Shown here: positions 11,365 through 23,010 of the stretch, piece after piece
Position numbering within the stretch: position 1 is the first letter of the stretch
How the letters are laid out: each line of letters opens with the position of its first letter
Assembly: GCA_016271365.2 (NCBI GenBank)
Contig: CM057452.1
Coordinates: 1,241,145,001-1,241,209,000, forward strand
DNA: 64,000 nucleotides
Direction of reading: 5' to 3'
DNA from: Neoceratodus forsteri
Lineage: Eukaryota > Chordata > Ceratodontiformes > Ceratodontidae
The notes under the pieces: generated by a model
The model's database searches: none
The model's input: only the letters and a program-made list of their open reading frames with translations
Told to the model about the DNA's origin: nothing
Program-made: the position numbers and the translations under genes

Positions 11365-12335
11365 TTCCCAGGGCATGCAGTTCTGAGGTGGCTTTCACAG
11401 GAGAATCGAAGCTGAGCCAGGATCCTCCATGCTGGACTTGTAAGAGTGCCGGGTAGCACACACGGAACTGAATACCAGCAGCTATTAATTTGGACACTAT
11501 CAGATGGAGCTCTCTGCTCTTCTGACAAATGGACAATGGGAGCTCTTGAGTGATCCTCAGCCAATGTCCTTCCCAGAGGATATCGTTGAGATCTCTGGTC
11601 TTCGACAGGATTTGCTGCCTGTCCAGGTAATTTAGGCATTTGAAGATCAGTGGTCTCGGTGGGGTTCCAGCAGGAGGCATTGAGTGCAGCGAGCGTTGCG
11701 CCCACTCAATCACATAAGCCAGCCCATTGGGGGAGGGCCCTATGATGTTCTCACACAGCTTTTGGATATAAGCAATAACATTAGTGCCCTCTTCTTTCTC
11801 AGGTAACCCCAACACCACAAGATTGTTCCACCTGCTCCTAGCTTCTAAATCTTCAAGTCGGTCCTCCAACATTTTATATTTTTGATGAAGTGCACATACC
11901 TCCAGGTCCACTTTTGCTCACCAATCATCCAGAGAGGAGGTAGTGAATCCACCGAGAATTGGAGCTTCTGGATTGAGTCAGTGATTGTTAGGAGTGCCTC
12001 CTTAAGTGGGCCCAATTCTTCAAGGAAACATTCCTCTGTTAAGGCTCCCTCAGCTGCTGGGTGCTTCAGTGAAGGAGCACTTTGCTGCTTGGGCTTTTTT
12101 GTGGCCTTGACGGTGTGGTAGGTGGAGTGTGCTGGGCCAAGGAATCTTTCATTTCTGAGTCCATCGAGGCCAATAGAAGCAACCTGTGGGTTCTCTGAAG
12201 GAAAAGAAACATCTCCAGGTAGGTCCAGTGCAAATAAATTACAAAGGGAAAGTTTAAAATATGTAAATAGGAGTGAGAAGGCAGGAGAGAATTCCAGTCC
12301 ATCTGCTCAAGCAGCCATCACATGACCCCTCCCAA
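11365..12335 (-). pseudogene. L1-like ORF1 with 5' UTR, fragment fused to CR1-B
   Basis: The minus strand holds the 5' end of an L1/Tx1-like LINE. The terminus near 12335 reads GGGAGGGGTCATGTGATGGC, followed by a short leader. A degraded ORF1 is open at 11911-11357. Its coiled-coil-like stretch (EDRLEDLEARSRWNNLVVLG) leads into the RRM-like core (GLPEKEEGTNVIAYIQKLCE) and the C-terminal domain (SKLIAAGIQFRVCYPALLQV). It aligns residue for residue with ORF1 of the full-length element at 35209-36072, but is clearly a different subfamily. ORF1p coats element RNA as a trimer in known L1s. No ORF2 or 3' end of this L1 follows. It ends at the CR1-B junction close to the ORF1 stop. Confidence 0.85.
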
Positions 12336-12890
12336 CTCCACAGTCTGAGAGGGTGGCCTGTACACCACTTCCATCCTGAGGGTCCTATTTTTGGAGTCCT
12401 GGAGCTGCATCCATAATGACTCCATTCAACCCTCTTCCCCTTCATCCCTGACACACTTCAGTCCATCGCTCAAGTATTGCGCCACCCTCCCCCCTTTTTC
12501 CCTTTTACCCTGTCTCTCTGAAATATCCTATACCCTGATACTGCCAGGTCCCAGTCATGGTAATGGGTGGCCCATGTCTCGATGATGGCCACCATGTCCA
12601 CCTCCCCATCTGCCATGAGAGCCTGCAACTCTGTTATTTTGTTCCCTAGACTCCTAGCATTCAAAGTTACCACCCTCCACCCCACTTCCTTCTCCCCTCT
12701 TCCTACTTGCTCCCCCTTTTAGCATCCCTTCCTGACTTCCACCTATGTCCCTTGCTAATTGCTGGAACTCTATGACAAGCCACCCTGCTTCTCACCTTTC
12801 TTTGAGCCATGTGTATAGCTAGTGTCTCTGAGCAGCCAAATAGTACTTCTGGAAATTGTGATTCCCAGGCCACCCTTTTCCCAGTGGAGA
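12336..12890 (-). pseudogene. CR1-C endonuclease, N-terminal half and 5' region
   Basis: ORF 12685-12470 reads VVTLNARSLGNKITELQALM, VDMVAIIETWATHYHDWDL and GYRIFQRDRVKGKKGGG, the start of an APE-type endonuclease. The first Asn and the E of ETW are catalytic positions in this fold. Further left it reads VYRPPSQTVEL, where the composite insertion begins. The partner half starts at 9473. The 5' limit of the element, somewhere near 12890, is not sharply visible. Confidence 0.85.
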
Positions 12891-13082
12891 CAGAGCATAG
12901 AGTGTGAGATTCTAGGTCATCTGCCTTGCAAATAAATCTGAGCAGGGTAGTATGGAGTTAATTCCAATTAGTCCTAAAAACTCATACATACATTATATTT
13001 TAATGGGAACTCATGCAAAGCAGGTCAGAAGTGTTGCGAGTGTCCATGCTTCTGGTTTGTGGGGTAATAAGTTCCAAAGCCT

Positions 13083-13805
13083 GTGGGTCTAGTGAGAGAA
13101 AGCCAACAGACACATCTTTAAAAAGCACCTCCTCTCATGTAATTGGAGCTGGTAAGTGGGTCAGAAGTTGTACACTTTAAAAGGGAACTTAAAAAACTGA
13201 AAACAGACAAATGAAGCAGCAGTATTTCTACAGTATCTGCTGATGTGAAGTGGGGGCACATAATGGACCTTGTGTCCTTTCCTTTGTTTACTATTTAGTG
13301 TACTCTGTTAATATCATTTATTTTTTTACTTGCCCCATGCCTCAGCCTTGTTTCAGAGGGGGCATTGTATCCCCTCTGGACTCCTTCCACCAGGTCCCAG
13401 ATCTCAGGATCCTGGCTTCACTGTGCTCGGGTACAAGGGTATTTTTGCTTTTTACCCCAATTAGTCCCCAACCCCTAAGGATGCTGGTGCAAAGGACATT
13501 CATCCAGACATGCAGTGTGCAGATGCATGCCACCATCAAGCGCCCATCGGCACCCTTCCATCCTGACTCCGTGGAGCCGTGTGCCCTACCACTGGTACTT
13601 CCACTGGCGGTAGTGCAACGGGTGCCTTCGCTACTAGGTTGCCAATCCTCTCCTGGAGGAGGAGGAGAGCATCCATTGGGATACTCATTTCTCCTCACCC
13701 TGACCAGCTCCCAACTGCCCGGGCTTGTTCCTAAACCTGGGTCACTGGTGTATAGCAAGGTGTGATGTCCAGCACCTCAACCCTCAATGCCACAAGGCCA
13801 GCTAT
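13083..13805 (-). repeat. Interspersed repeat E, copy 1
   Basis: 13083-13412 is about 90 percent identical by eye to 22672-23003, in the same orientation. The right end (about 13705-13805) matches 54020-54145 with CCCGGGCTTGTTCCTAAACC and CAGCACCTCAACCCTCA. On the minus strand the right end has a weak tRNA-like head (a GGTTCAGGAAC-type B box in the 54 kb copy), and AATAAA signals lie near 13330. It is probably a retroposed or composite repeat. The 171-residue plus-strand ORF inside is not conserved and is not a gene. Confidence 0.6.
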
Positions 13806-14416
13806 ATTATGTTAATATAATTTTTTGGTAAGTATAGTTAATGTACACTGATTCCAGATCAGTTTTGATGGGAAAATGATCCTGAACTAGTGGCCTGCAG
13901 AACAAATTGACTGGAATGCAAAATACAGTGATGCCTGTTATTGTCATGTGTGCTCTTTTTGTTCAGATTATCTGAATTATTTTTATACCTAGTGTACTTG
14001 AGTTGGCTGTGGTGAGAGCTGAGCAGTGATATGGCCAGCAGACTTTAGTTTGAGTTATTTCCTATATAACTTCCCCTCCCACATACTCACACACAAGGAT
14101 GTGTATAACCATGATGCTTTATAGAGGTGGGCAAGCAAAAACAGGCTTGAGCCTAGTGCCTTGTCAGCCCATCTCAACTTCTAAAGCAATTAAAAGCCAA
14201 GGTCCAGCCAAGCCTGTAGTGATCAAAGTAAGTATTTTGTAACCTGAGCCACTAGTGCAGTGGCATGCCCACCTCTAATATGTTGTATTGGGTTTTATGC
14301 TTTAGAATGCATGCTTGCAGCTTGAACTGTCACAAAAACAAAACACATTAGAAATTTTCTTCTTGCATCATTTATGCATACTACACACTGCTCTGTTTAC
14401 AAACTGCCTATTTGAG
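13806..14416. other. Non-coding, nothing recognised
   Basis: AT-rich, no long ORF, no repeat match within the window. Confidence 0.5.
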
Positions 14417-14760
14417 GGGGAACTGGATGGCTCAGCGGATTGGTAGCGGGATAAGGACCTTTTCACCTCTAGGTCATTGGTTCAAATCCAGCACAGGTCA
14501 GCAGTGGCCAAAAGCTGGAAAGCCATTATCACCTAAGGGCTGTTCAGTGGCCAATGTGAAATTAGTTTAGGTGACTTCAGTCCAGTTCTAAGTGGGCATG
14601 TGTCCACATCACAAAACCACCAAGACAGCTGACACTAATTGGCAGCATTGTGGCAGTCTCACATGAGAGGCCAAGGAGAGATGGGCATAGAGTCTGAACT
14701 ACCCTCTCACCTATGTGGGGGTCCATTCATGGCATGGTTGAGGGACCTTAGTGGGGAATT
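14417..14760 (+). mobile_element. tRNA-derived SINE
   Basis: Head with A-box-like TGGCTCAGCGGATTGGTAGC (14428-14447) and a perfect B-box GGTTCAAATCC (14479-14489) at tRNA spacing. A body without coding potential follows. The acceptor-stem halves do not pair, so it is not a tRNA gene. The 3' limit is uncertain. Confidence 0.75.
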
Positions 14761-16845
14761 TTTGGAAAACTTGCACTTCTATTACCCATTCTGTAATTGT
14801 TGTGTGGATAAACAGAGAACTTCACATTCCAGTGCTTCAAATGCAGCACCTTCCTCAACCACTAAATTCACACACAGAAAAAAAAAATCTTTTAAAAACT
14901 GCCTCTGTTAAGCTGCATTCCTTACATGTTATGCCAACTGTAATTGGATGTCTCATACATTGGTCATTAGTGGACTGATTGGCTAACTGAAGAAGTGATT
15001 GCACTGCAATACTTTGTCACCGTCCAGTATGAAGAAGCTGGCAGTGATTACTTAAGCTAAGTATTCAATGTGGCACTCTTTTCCTTGTGAAGAAAGATGA
15101 TTCTTAGTACAGTATGAGCCAACAACTCAGGAGGCAGATTGGAAGAAAAGCTTTAAAGAAAGAGCTGGTGAACTTTGTATCACTAATATTTTAATCAAAT
15201 ACTTGCAATGTGTAAACTGCATAATAGTATAGGATCTACAAATTGTACACTTCTCTTTTAGCTCCCTGGCACAAGGATTTAAATACCCAAGATGCCTTTC
15301 ACTGGGTGTTAGGCTGTAGAATATATCGCTGTGGCATGGAAAGATTTACAAAGAATAAAGAAACTGGGAATTATCTGTCTTCTTAGATTGTTTATGTATT
15401 CTATGTACTATTTCTCTTACAAACTACCACTCCAACATGCTACTTCTCTGGTATGTTATAATATTTGTAATGGATGTCTCATACAGTACCTTGGTCTGTA
15501 ATAGTTTTCCTGGTATAAGGAAGGGGGTGATTGCATTATAATAAATTATGGGCTTGTGTGTAGTTTTCTTTGATGATGTTAGGTGTTTGCTCAATGTGTT
15601 CCTTTTTTGCTGATCAAACAAACTGACATTCAATATGGTTCTGCAGTCCAGGAAACAGAATGGAAGAAAAGCTTCAAATGAAAAAAACAAAACAAAGGTG
15701 GTTAAAGAAATGATTAAGGTAATGGGAAAAGGATTTATAATTAAAGTTCATGCTAATGTATTTCAGGTAGAAATAGATCAGATTACCCGTAACGACAACC
15801 CTTCCCACTTCTCAGTGGTAGAGGTTAACAATGTTTTGCGACATATATCAATATAAAGATTGCTTTTGCAACTCTCACTGACACTTGTACAGTACAGTAG
15901 TTTAATCAAATACTTGCAGTGTGTACAGTCAGCACTCATTTATCCACCTCTCACTTATCTGTTACACTCATTTTCCATCCATGTGGCTGAGCTACCTTTT
16001 CTATATTTGTCACAGAATCTGTACTCGGATAACCATCATACTCAGATATCTATCTATGACAATAGGAATGGATATGGTCTGATTTCTGAGTACTGACTGT
16101 ACCATAGAATAGTATAGAATGCCCATTTGTATAGCACAATAATTGTCATACATTATGAGTTACACTACAAGCAGTATATTTGCATTGAACAGACTAGCTG
16201 AGATTTCATGTCTCATTTGAAGTGGAATCCCCCATTCACCTAGAGCAGCATGAGGCCTTTCTGTACCACTGGTATTTCAGCTGGAAGTTGGCAATGGCTT
16301 GGAAACTCACATGTCATTGTTTTTCTACACCCATCCAGCTTAAAAGGAAATTTTATTTAAAAAATTGCAATAAAACTGAAAAGCATCTTCAATTCTGTCA
16401 CAGTGCAATGCAAAACTAAATAGCAAGGTCTAGGCAGCAGTTTTCAAAAGCCTTTGTGCTGGATCCTGAAAAACTTACACAACTGATTGAGAAATGCTGT
16501 GCAAAAGCAACTAATTGGCAGGGCAGTATAATGGAAATCATACAGTGAGACTGATTAAATGGCAGATCAGCAGAACTGGGAAGAAGGTGAGTAACATGGA
16601 AAACCAGCTTAAGGATGTAACCTATCAAAGCCAAGAAAAGTATAACAAAGGTGCAAATGTTCAAAGCTCTTTCCTCTGCAAAGCTTAGATCACTATTTTT
16701 CATACTCAGTCTCTGGAAAATCAAGCCAGGTTAAAATTCTGCATGTGTTGTTGGAATTCCTATGTCCTGTATGGAAGACTCAAAATTAGCTGCAAAGGAC
16801 ATTATAAGTCCTAGCAGTCAAGGTTTGAAACAGCTTCACTTTTTA
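14761..16845. other. Non-coding, nothing recognised
   Basis: AT-rich sequence with only short chance ORFs (the longest 102 codons at 16724-16416). No recognisable repeat, RNA gene or exon. It may hold old host intergenic or intronic DNA. Confidence 0.45.
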
Positions 16846-17434
16846 TGTTTGCTTGCTCTCAGTGCAAGAAACATATTGTGGCAGCTTGGTGCCGAAGCAG
16901 GTTCTGGAGGTGCGACACTGTTGTGGCCAATACTGGCACGGCATTTACCGACGTGAGTGATGTCCACCAATAAGGGTGAACACAGCCAGTGACACTAGGT
17001 TAGAACTTTGACATCAACTTGAAAGAAACTAGCTGCACCGGCTGCACTCCCACCGCCAGACACACATGTACGCATGCATATTACATGCTAATGTGCTCCC
17101 TCCCACACACATACTGTATGGCCGATGGGGTGCCCACCCTCACGCCGGGCTGCAATGTCCCCCCCCAACAGACATCCGCCATGCTGGAAGCTCACCCAGC
17201 ATGGCAGTAATCCGTATGGCCAATGGGGTGCCTAATCCCCATCAGCTCAACTGCCCCCCACCCCAAACAGCCTTCCAGCTGCCACGCTTGGAGCCCACCA
17301 GAGCATGGCAAATGTCCCATGTCGTGGAAGAAAAAAAAGAAACAAAAGAGAAACCTTCCCTTGGTGACTGTCTGACCGCTCCCCACCACGCCCACCCTCT
17401 AGCACTCTGCCTCCCACCCCCACCCCATACTTAT

Positions 17435-17523
17435 CTCCCGAGGCTGGCACGACGATCTTCAGTGGACCGGGAACATGTCTGTACTCTTCAAAGCCAACTG
17501 CGAACTGAGGAAATGCCGGTAAG
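17435..17523 (-). other. Exon-like 89-nt cassette in Helentron-like copy 1
   Basis: On the minus strand an acceptor-like TTATACAG precedes 89 nt that are open for FPQFAVGFEEYRHVPGP. The donor that is GTAAGTAT in copies 2 and 3 is decayed here to ATAAGTAT. Confidence 0.45.
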
Positions 17524-17735
17524 CTGTATAATGTAATAAATAGGGTTTTTTTCAACTTTGATGGATATCTTAGGCATTTTGGGGAGTTTTCACCAAATTT
17601 TCAACATGGGGTTTTTGGGACCCCACCTCAATAATTCTGTCACTGTCATTTTGTCAATCAGCCCCGAAAGGTGATTTCGTGGTCACTGCACGGAACCACC
17701 TTTTGGGACTGATTTACGAAATGACAGTATCAGAG

Positions 17736-18610
17736 TTCATGAGGAAGGCCCCCAAACCCTATGTTTGTAAGAAATTCTCAAATGACTGTTTTAGCTGCAT
17801 TGGCTGTTCCACAAGACACGTGAATTATGAATTTTCACTATTTTCACTACAGATTTTCAACATTGCCATTTTACCACACCTCCTTATGAGCGTACAGCTG
17901 TCATTTTCACATCTTGCCCAAAACATGTTTCTACGCATATAGCGCTCAATGGCGCAGTCGGTGTACGAAATCAATGTTCGGGACAGATTAAGAAAATCAC
18001 AGTGACACTGTTCATGAGCACAGGTATTACAATGGGTATGTTAAAAATTTGGTGAAAAAAGTCCATAAAATGATTGTTATGAGTGACCATTGCGCAGTTT
18101 CCACTCACACTCAACTTCATGGATTTCTAATATTTTCAGTCCAGATTTTCACCACTGCCTTTTTTTCCACACTTCCTTATGAACAGTACAGCTGTAATTT
18201 TTCACACCACAGCCGAAATGTGTTTTCACACTTTCAGTGCAGAAATGCGTGGTCGCTGTGAGAAATCACTTTATGGGGCAGATTAAGAAAATCACTGTGA
18301 TGCTGTTCATGAGCGGAGGTTCCAAAATGTCTGTGTTGACAATTTGCTGTAAAAAATCCCCAAACTAATTGCATTATGGGTGTGCGTTGTGCAGTTTCTA
18401 CACACGCTTGTGACTTCATCAGTTTTTTTAATATTTTCACTGCAGGTTTTCAACATTGCCATTTTTTCCACCTCTCCATGAACAGTACAGCTGTCATTTT
18501 TCACATCCTGTTCGAAATGTGTTTTCACACCTGTGGTGCCAAATGGCATAGTCACTGTGCAAAATCAGCTTTCAGCTAATGAACTGATATTGCCACTGTT
18601 CATAAGGTGG
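17736..18610 (+). repeat. Tandem units of about 290 bp (copy 1)
   Basis: The anchor TTCATGAG/TTCATAAG recurs at 17736, 18011, 18306 and 18599 (periods 275, 295, 293). Each unit carries GAACAGTACAGCTGTCATTT-like and AGATTAAGAAAATCAC-like blocks. Units are diverged, much of it C-to-T and G-to-A. Confidence 0.8.
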
Positions 18611-19129
18611 GGGTCACAAAAAACCCATGTTGAAAATTTGGAGTGAAAATGCCAATGAATGCCTGAGGCTTTGGGGTTTCTGACCATAACACCCCACCCT
18701 GTAGAGATTTACAGGCATCAGGGGTGTGACTTGGGATTCTCGCCTGTAATGCTGTAATGTAATCCACACCCTGCAGCCTGTAGCATCAAGGTGTGCCTTG
18801 GACTCTTTGGCCCCAAGGTTCACCTCATTCTCCTATACAGCACCCATCTCACTGTATTTCCTGATGGAATGGGGTGAGCATAAGGGCCAAAGACCCCAAG
18901 GCACACTGTGACACTTGTTGGTGTCTGCAGGGTAGGGTGTGGTGACATAGCATGGCCGTTATGCCTGGCAACCCAAAGGCTCACTCCAATGCCTGTCAGT
19001 CTCTGTAGGGTGGTGGTGGGGTTGGCTTCAGTTCAATACTTCACTGCCATTCTTATTATGCAGCTCTCTAACTCCTACACTACCAATGCCAATGCCAGCA
19101 AGCAAACATTCGGCATTGACAAATACTTG

Positions 19130-19973
19130 TTCCATTTTAGCCATTGTAGAGAAAGTAACACATGAGACAAGCTGAGCTGCACTGTGGTGAATGGAAGGGT
19201 GAGCTGTTAATGGACTTTTAATTTGCTGCAAAAACAGCCTAACTTCCATTTTTTTGTGCCTGGAGCCAGGATTAATGGAGGTAAAAAGGAAGGAAGAAAG
19301 ATAGGGATTCTTAGCAGGTGAAGGGAGAGTTATATTAGAAGCAAGTCAGTCCAAGCCATCAGAGTTTAAAAGGGTTTCACTTTCCCTTCATTTAGGCAAG
19401 GTAGGAAGAGACTGTATTACACAGCACAAAGTGAGGTGGAGTGGGAACTATTAGTGGGCTTTTCATTTGCTACAGAACTAGTCTAATTTTTAATTCTTTT
19501 GCATAGGACAGGGGTAAAAGAAGGTCAAAGGAAGGTCAAAAGGAAAAGGGAATTATGTATATATGAAGGGCAGGTTCTGCTAGAGACAAACCTGTTCTAC
19601 CAGTCCACTATTTAAGTCCCAGAGATATAAGGGATCCCTCATATGAGCAACCCTAAGGAGAAGGACCATGAGAAGAAGGGTGGCATCTACAGGGATGACA
19701 ACAGGAAAATTCTCAGTTCTGTGGGGTACTTTGCCTGAAGCAGATAAGAGTCACTGGTAAGACAGTGTCCTCCCACCAGGAAAGCTTTCCTATACATCAT
19801 TTCTGAACCTGTGGGAAGAGACGATGGGTCTGATAAACAGTAGTCTCTTTGTGTTGCTTTCTGTAGAAAAATAATCAAAGGGGCAAAGTGGGCTTAAGGG
19901 AAGTGAAGGATATTCATCAAGGAGTGGTTTGGGAGGACTGGTAGAAGAGCTGTTGATTCCAAGTGTTTAATAA
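19130..19973. other. Non-coding, possible old duplication
   Basis: No ORF of note. The sequences around 19190 and 19445 share a weak ATTTGCT-rich pattern, too diverged to call. Confidence 0.4.
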
Positions 19974-20328
19974 AGGAATAATGCCTGACAGGATGGGTGT
20001 TATGCTAGGATAACATCCCACCTCAGGTGGCTGGATCCGAGGCCACTGGCTGAGGGCATCCAACACCCGAGAAGGGATGTTATCCCAGCATAACACCCAC
20101 CCTGGAGGGTATTATTCCTATTATACAATGGCTCACTGTTTTATACAGAAAAAGAATAATTTTAAATAATTTTTTGTGTTTATGAATATTTTTATTTTTT
20201 AAGAGATAAAGGAATCAATGACACCAAGCTCTAGTAGATCAGCAGGGTTGTTATGCCAGGATAACATCCCTGCTGTGACAGCCAACTGACCAATCAGAAA
20301 TCAAGATTTTCTTGCCATTGTATAATAG
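19974..20328. mobile_element. Palindromic MITE-like element
   Basis: Two 46-bp arms, 19974-20019 and 20074-20119, are near-perfect reverse complements carrying TTATGCTAGGATAACATCCC. Directly adjoining is a second unit bounded by 15-bp inverted repeats CTATTATACAATGGC (20118-20132 and, inverted, 20314-20328). It contains a third copy of the TTATGCCAGGATAACATCCC motif at about 20250. Non-coding. Possibly one element with repeated sub-terminal binding motifs. Confidence 0.6.
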
Positions 20329-20989
20329 ACTCATAGAGAAATCCTATCTAGGGTACCAGGATGACAACAACAAAAAAACTACCCAAGGACCAACTTCATC
20401 TGCACTAGTGAAGTACTAGGGGAATAGCCCTTTATCAACAGGGAAGGCAGGGATATGCAGGAGTTATTAGAGGACAACGTGGAGAGCTGAGGCTATAGTA
20501 GAGGGTAGAGGGCCCGATAGGATGCAACAACCATGGTGTAATCATCTTCAGGGAAGCACTCTTGAGGTGGCATTCTTGTCCAGTGTGCAGCAGGTTTGTA
20601 GTGCCTATTATGGAGCTGACTGTGGTAAAAGGCTGAACTTAGTTTTCTCTGGTGGGAGTCCCAGTTTTTCCTAGTGCAGGCAGCCACTATATTCCACAAC
20701 AGACACCAAGTGTCCAGACTGAAGGAGTGGACTGTAGTCATCCGGGGGGGGGTGGAGAAGGGTCCACGCTGGTGGAGGCACTGAGGAGGTAGGAATAAAT
20801 AAATTCATTTCCTGTGTGATTTGGTGGTCCAATCTATCCAGTCAGGAGGATGGAACCAGTAGCCACATAAAAGACCAACTCTGTCCCTAAGAAGACATCT
20901 AAAATGTGATCAGAGATGCAGAGGACTGAGAAAGTGCTTATGATGATGACTCTATTGTAAGGGAGATGGAAGGGGTTTAGAGAGCTGGG

Positions 20990-21435
20990 GAGTATGGGGC
21001 AGGATGGTTAGGTGGCTTCTTCTGGGAGGGCTACCAACAGGGTAGAAAGAATTGTCTAAGGAGTGGAAATGGGGATGGGCTTAATGTCATTGTCCACCAA
21101 GGGATGAATGACCTGCTTTACAGACCTCTGGAGGAGGTTAATGCTAGCTTTAAGAAGTAAGGGGGAGACACTCCAGCTGGTAGCAACCCCATTTAATTTT
21201 TTTGAGTCTCTGCCTGTTTGGGGAAGGTGGGAAAGGAGGATAATTCTGATTTCTTGCTTTAACACATGTCTGCAAGAGTGGGTGCAGGGAGGAGGAATGA
21301 GGTATCTTGGAGATTGGGGCCACTCTTGGAGGAATATAAATCTATTCAAATGGGATGTCCTGCACCCCTCTGAAGAGGACTCCAGGATGCTATGGTGCAA
21401 GTTTAATGAGTGCATAGAGGTGCATTTTAACTAGC
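20990..21435 (+). pseudogene. CR1 ORF1 SGNH/GDSL-esterase-like domain
   Basis: The plus strand reads NVIVHQGMNDL at about 21075-21110, the block III GxND of SGNH hydrolases (here GMND). ORF 21108-21434 then carries LPVWGRWERRI, LQEWVQGGGMRYLGDWGHSW and LFKWDVLHPSEEDSRM. The last is the DxxH block V with the catalytic Asp and His, followed by the usual ending in FN-stop. Block I (GDS) is not clean upstream. ORF1 proteins of CR1 and L2 elements are known to carry such an esterase; its role in retrotransposition is unclear. Confidence 0.75.
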
Positions 21436-21479
21436 AGAGGTAGGCAGGTCAATATACTGTATGCCTTGTCACAAATTAA

Positions 21480-22110
21480 ACTAAGATCTGTAGATGGATG
21501 GATATTGAGGATGGGGTCAGAATTTTGAAAGATGACATTTGTTGCTTAGAAAAGTTGCCCAGATTTATGGCAGTTAAAATTTAATGCCAAAAAGTGCAGG
21601 TGATGAACACAGTGATAAAAAATCCAAGATGTGAATTCAGAATGGAGATGTAGAAGTGGAAAGCACAACAGAGGTGAGGGACTTTAGTGGTAATCATTTT
21701 TGATAGACTGAAGACAACAACACAATGTAATAGGGCAATAGGAAGGGCAAATGGGATGTTGGGAAGCATAAGAAGGGTGATCAGCAGCCAAAGGGAAAAA
21801 AGAGCTTCTATCACTGCATAGATCAGTGATTTGTTCTCACCTGGAATACAGTGTATTCTTTGGAACCTGCATTTGAAAAAGAACAGGGACAGAATGAATG
21901 TGGTGCAGTGGTGGGTACCAAAATGTATCCAGTTACTGAAGGAACAAGATAATGAGGACAGATTAAATGACTTAAACATGTACATTTGTCATACAGGAAA
22001 TGGGAGAGAGGGGACATGATTAAGACATAGAAATATCTCCCTGGGTAAATAAAGTGAATAGCAGGAAATTGTTCAGACTGATTGGCAACATAAGCACCAG
22101 AGTTAACTGC
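21480..22110 (+). pseudogene. CR1 RT C-terminus remnant
   Basis: Degenerate thumb region in shifting frames: GRANGMLGSIRRVISSQREK, then a weak LEY..FGT-like block, then EDRLNDLNMYICHTGNGREG (the L.ELNMYTLE.RRERGD block). At least three stops. It follows ORF1 within 50 bp, which exposes the internal deletion. Confidence 0.7.
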
Positions 22111-22280
22111 ATACAGCTGGTGAAGGGCAGATTTAAGAGGGAACACCAGAAAATATTTCATGGAAAGGGGTGTGGAGGGATGGTATGAGTTAATGAAAGC
22201 AGTGGTCTGTGAGAAAATAGTAGGGGGATTAAAATATGAGTGTTACAGATACAATACATATGTTTAGGAAATAGTCTTTT

Positions 22281-22361
22281 TTATTTCCTGGGCTCTGATT
22301 GGCCGCTACCCATGCCAGGGGAGTACATTAACTATCAATTAATGCCCAGGAAATAAAAAGT
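22281..22361. repeat. Short inverted repeat, MITE-like
   Basis: TTTTTATTTCCTGGGC (about 22281) and GCCCAGGAAATAAAAA (about 22346) are exact inverted partners around a roughly 50-bp interior containing CTGATTGGCCG. Confidence 0.6.
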
Positions 22362-22671
22362 ACCAGCCTGCCATGTCCTAATACCAAACAGGTATCCTTG
22401 TGCCAGTGCAGAGATTTAACTATAGAAGTAGCCATTTTTTTCCCACTCATTTACTGAAAGGAAAGAGCAAGTCAGCCCCATCACACACATACACAGACAC
22501 GCACGCACAGCCCTCAGCTGATAAACTGCACTGGAACCCATACAGATGATTGTAGTACCCCAAATTTGGGGGGGGGCACAACAAAGGAACAGGGACCCTT
22601 TTCCCCGACACGGACACTTTTTCTTTTTTCCTGCAATGTTTTGGTCTCTCCTACTAGTCCCCCACTAGTCT

Positions 22672-23010
22672 AGTGAGAAAAAAGTCAACAAACACATCTT
22701 TAAAAAGCACCTCCTCTCATGTAATTGGAGCTGGTAAGTGGGTCAGAAGTTGTACACTTTAAAAGGGAACTTAAGAAAGTGAAAACAGACAAATGAAGCA
22801 GCAGTTTTTCTACAGTATCTGCTGATGTGAAGTGGGGGTACATAATGGACCTTGTGTCCTTTCCTTTGTTTGCTATTTAGTGTACTACGTCAAAATCATT
22901 TATTTATTTATTTTTCTATTTGCCCCATGCCTCAGCCTTGCTTTGGAGGGCCGTAGTACCCCCCGGACTCCTTCCACCAGGTCTCAGATCTCAGGATACC
23001 CCCCAACCTG
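22672..23010 (-). repeat. Interspersed repeat E, copy 2
   Basis: About 90 percent identical to 13083-13412 in the same orientation, including CTCATGTAATTGGAGCTGG and GTATCTGCTGATGTGAAGTG. An ATTT-rich stretch at 22895-22915 gives AATAAA signals on the minus strand. Beyond 23010 the similarity fades. Confidence 0.75.

Larger units (their letters stand above)
16846..19129 (+). mobile_element. Helentron/HINE-like non-coding element, copy 1
   Basis: First of three copies of one family (others 25775-27942 and, inverted, 40526-42370). Order in the element: a 5' terminus TGTTTGCTTGC...GTGCAAGAAACA (a hairpin-forming end), a GC-rich block with decayed roughly 100-bp repeats (about 17100-17300), a conserved 89-nt cassette (17435-17523), tandem units of about 290 bp (17736-18610), then a unique tail. 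The tail ends in ACATTCGGCATTGACAAATA and CTTG. The left flank is TTTTTA, as for the other copies. There is no transposase, Rep or helicase, so it is non-autonomous. The class call rests on end structure and is an inference; PIF/Harbinger (TTA duplication) is the main alternative. Confidence 0.6.
20340..22240 (+). mobile_element. CR1-like LINE with internal deletion
   Basis: A plus-strand CR1/L2-like copy that retains ORF1 (esterase domain, below) and then jumps directly to the RT C-terminus. The whole endonuclease and most of the RT are missing, a gap of roughly 2.5 kb by family length. This could be a genomic deletion or a splicing or template-jump event during retrotransposition. The 3' end near 22240 is degraded. 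Confidence 0.7.

Noticed and set aside
13250..13765. 171-codon plus-strand ORF
   Set aside because: Inside repeat E; the matching part of copy 2 (22832-23062) diverges in frame, so there is no sign of selection.
14417..14500. Possible tRNA gene
   Set aside because: A and B boxes are present but acceptor and anticodon stems do not pair; followed by a SINE body.
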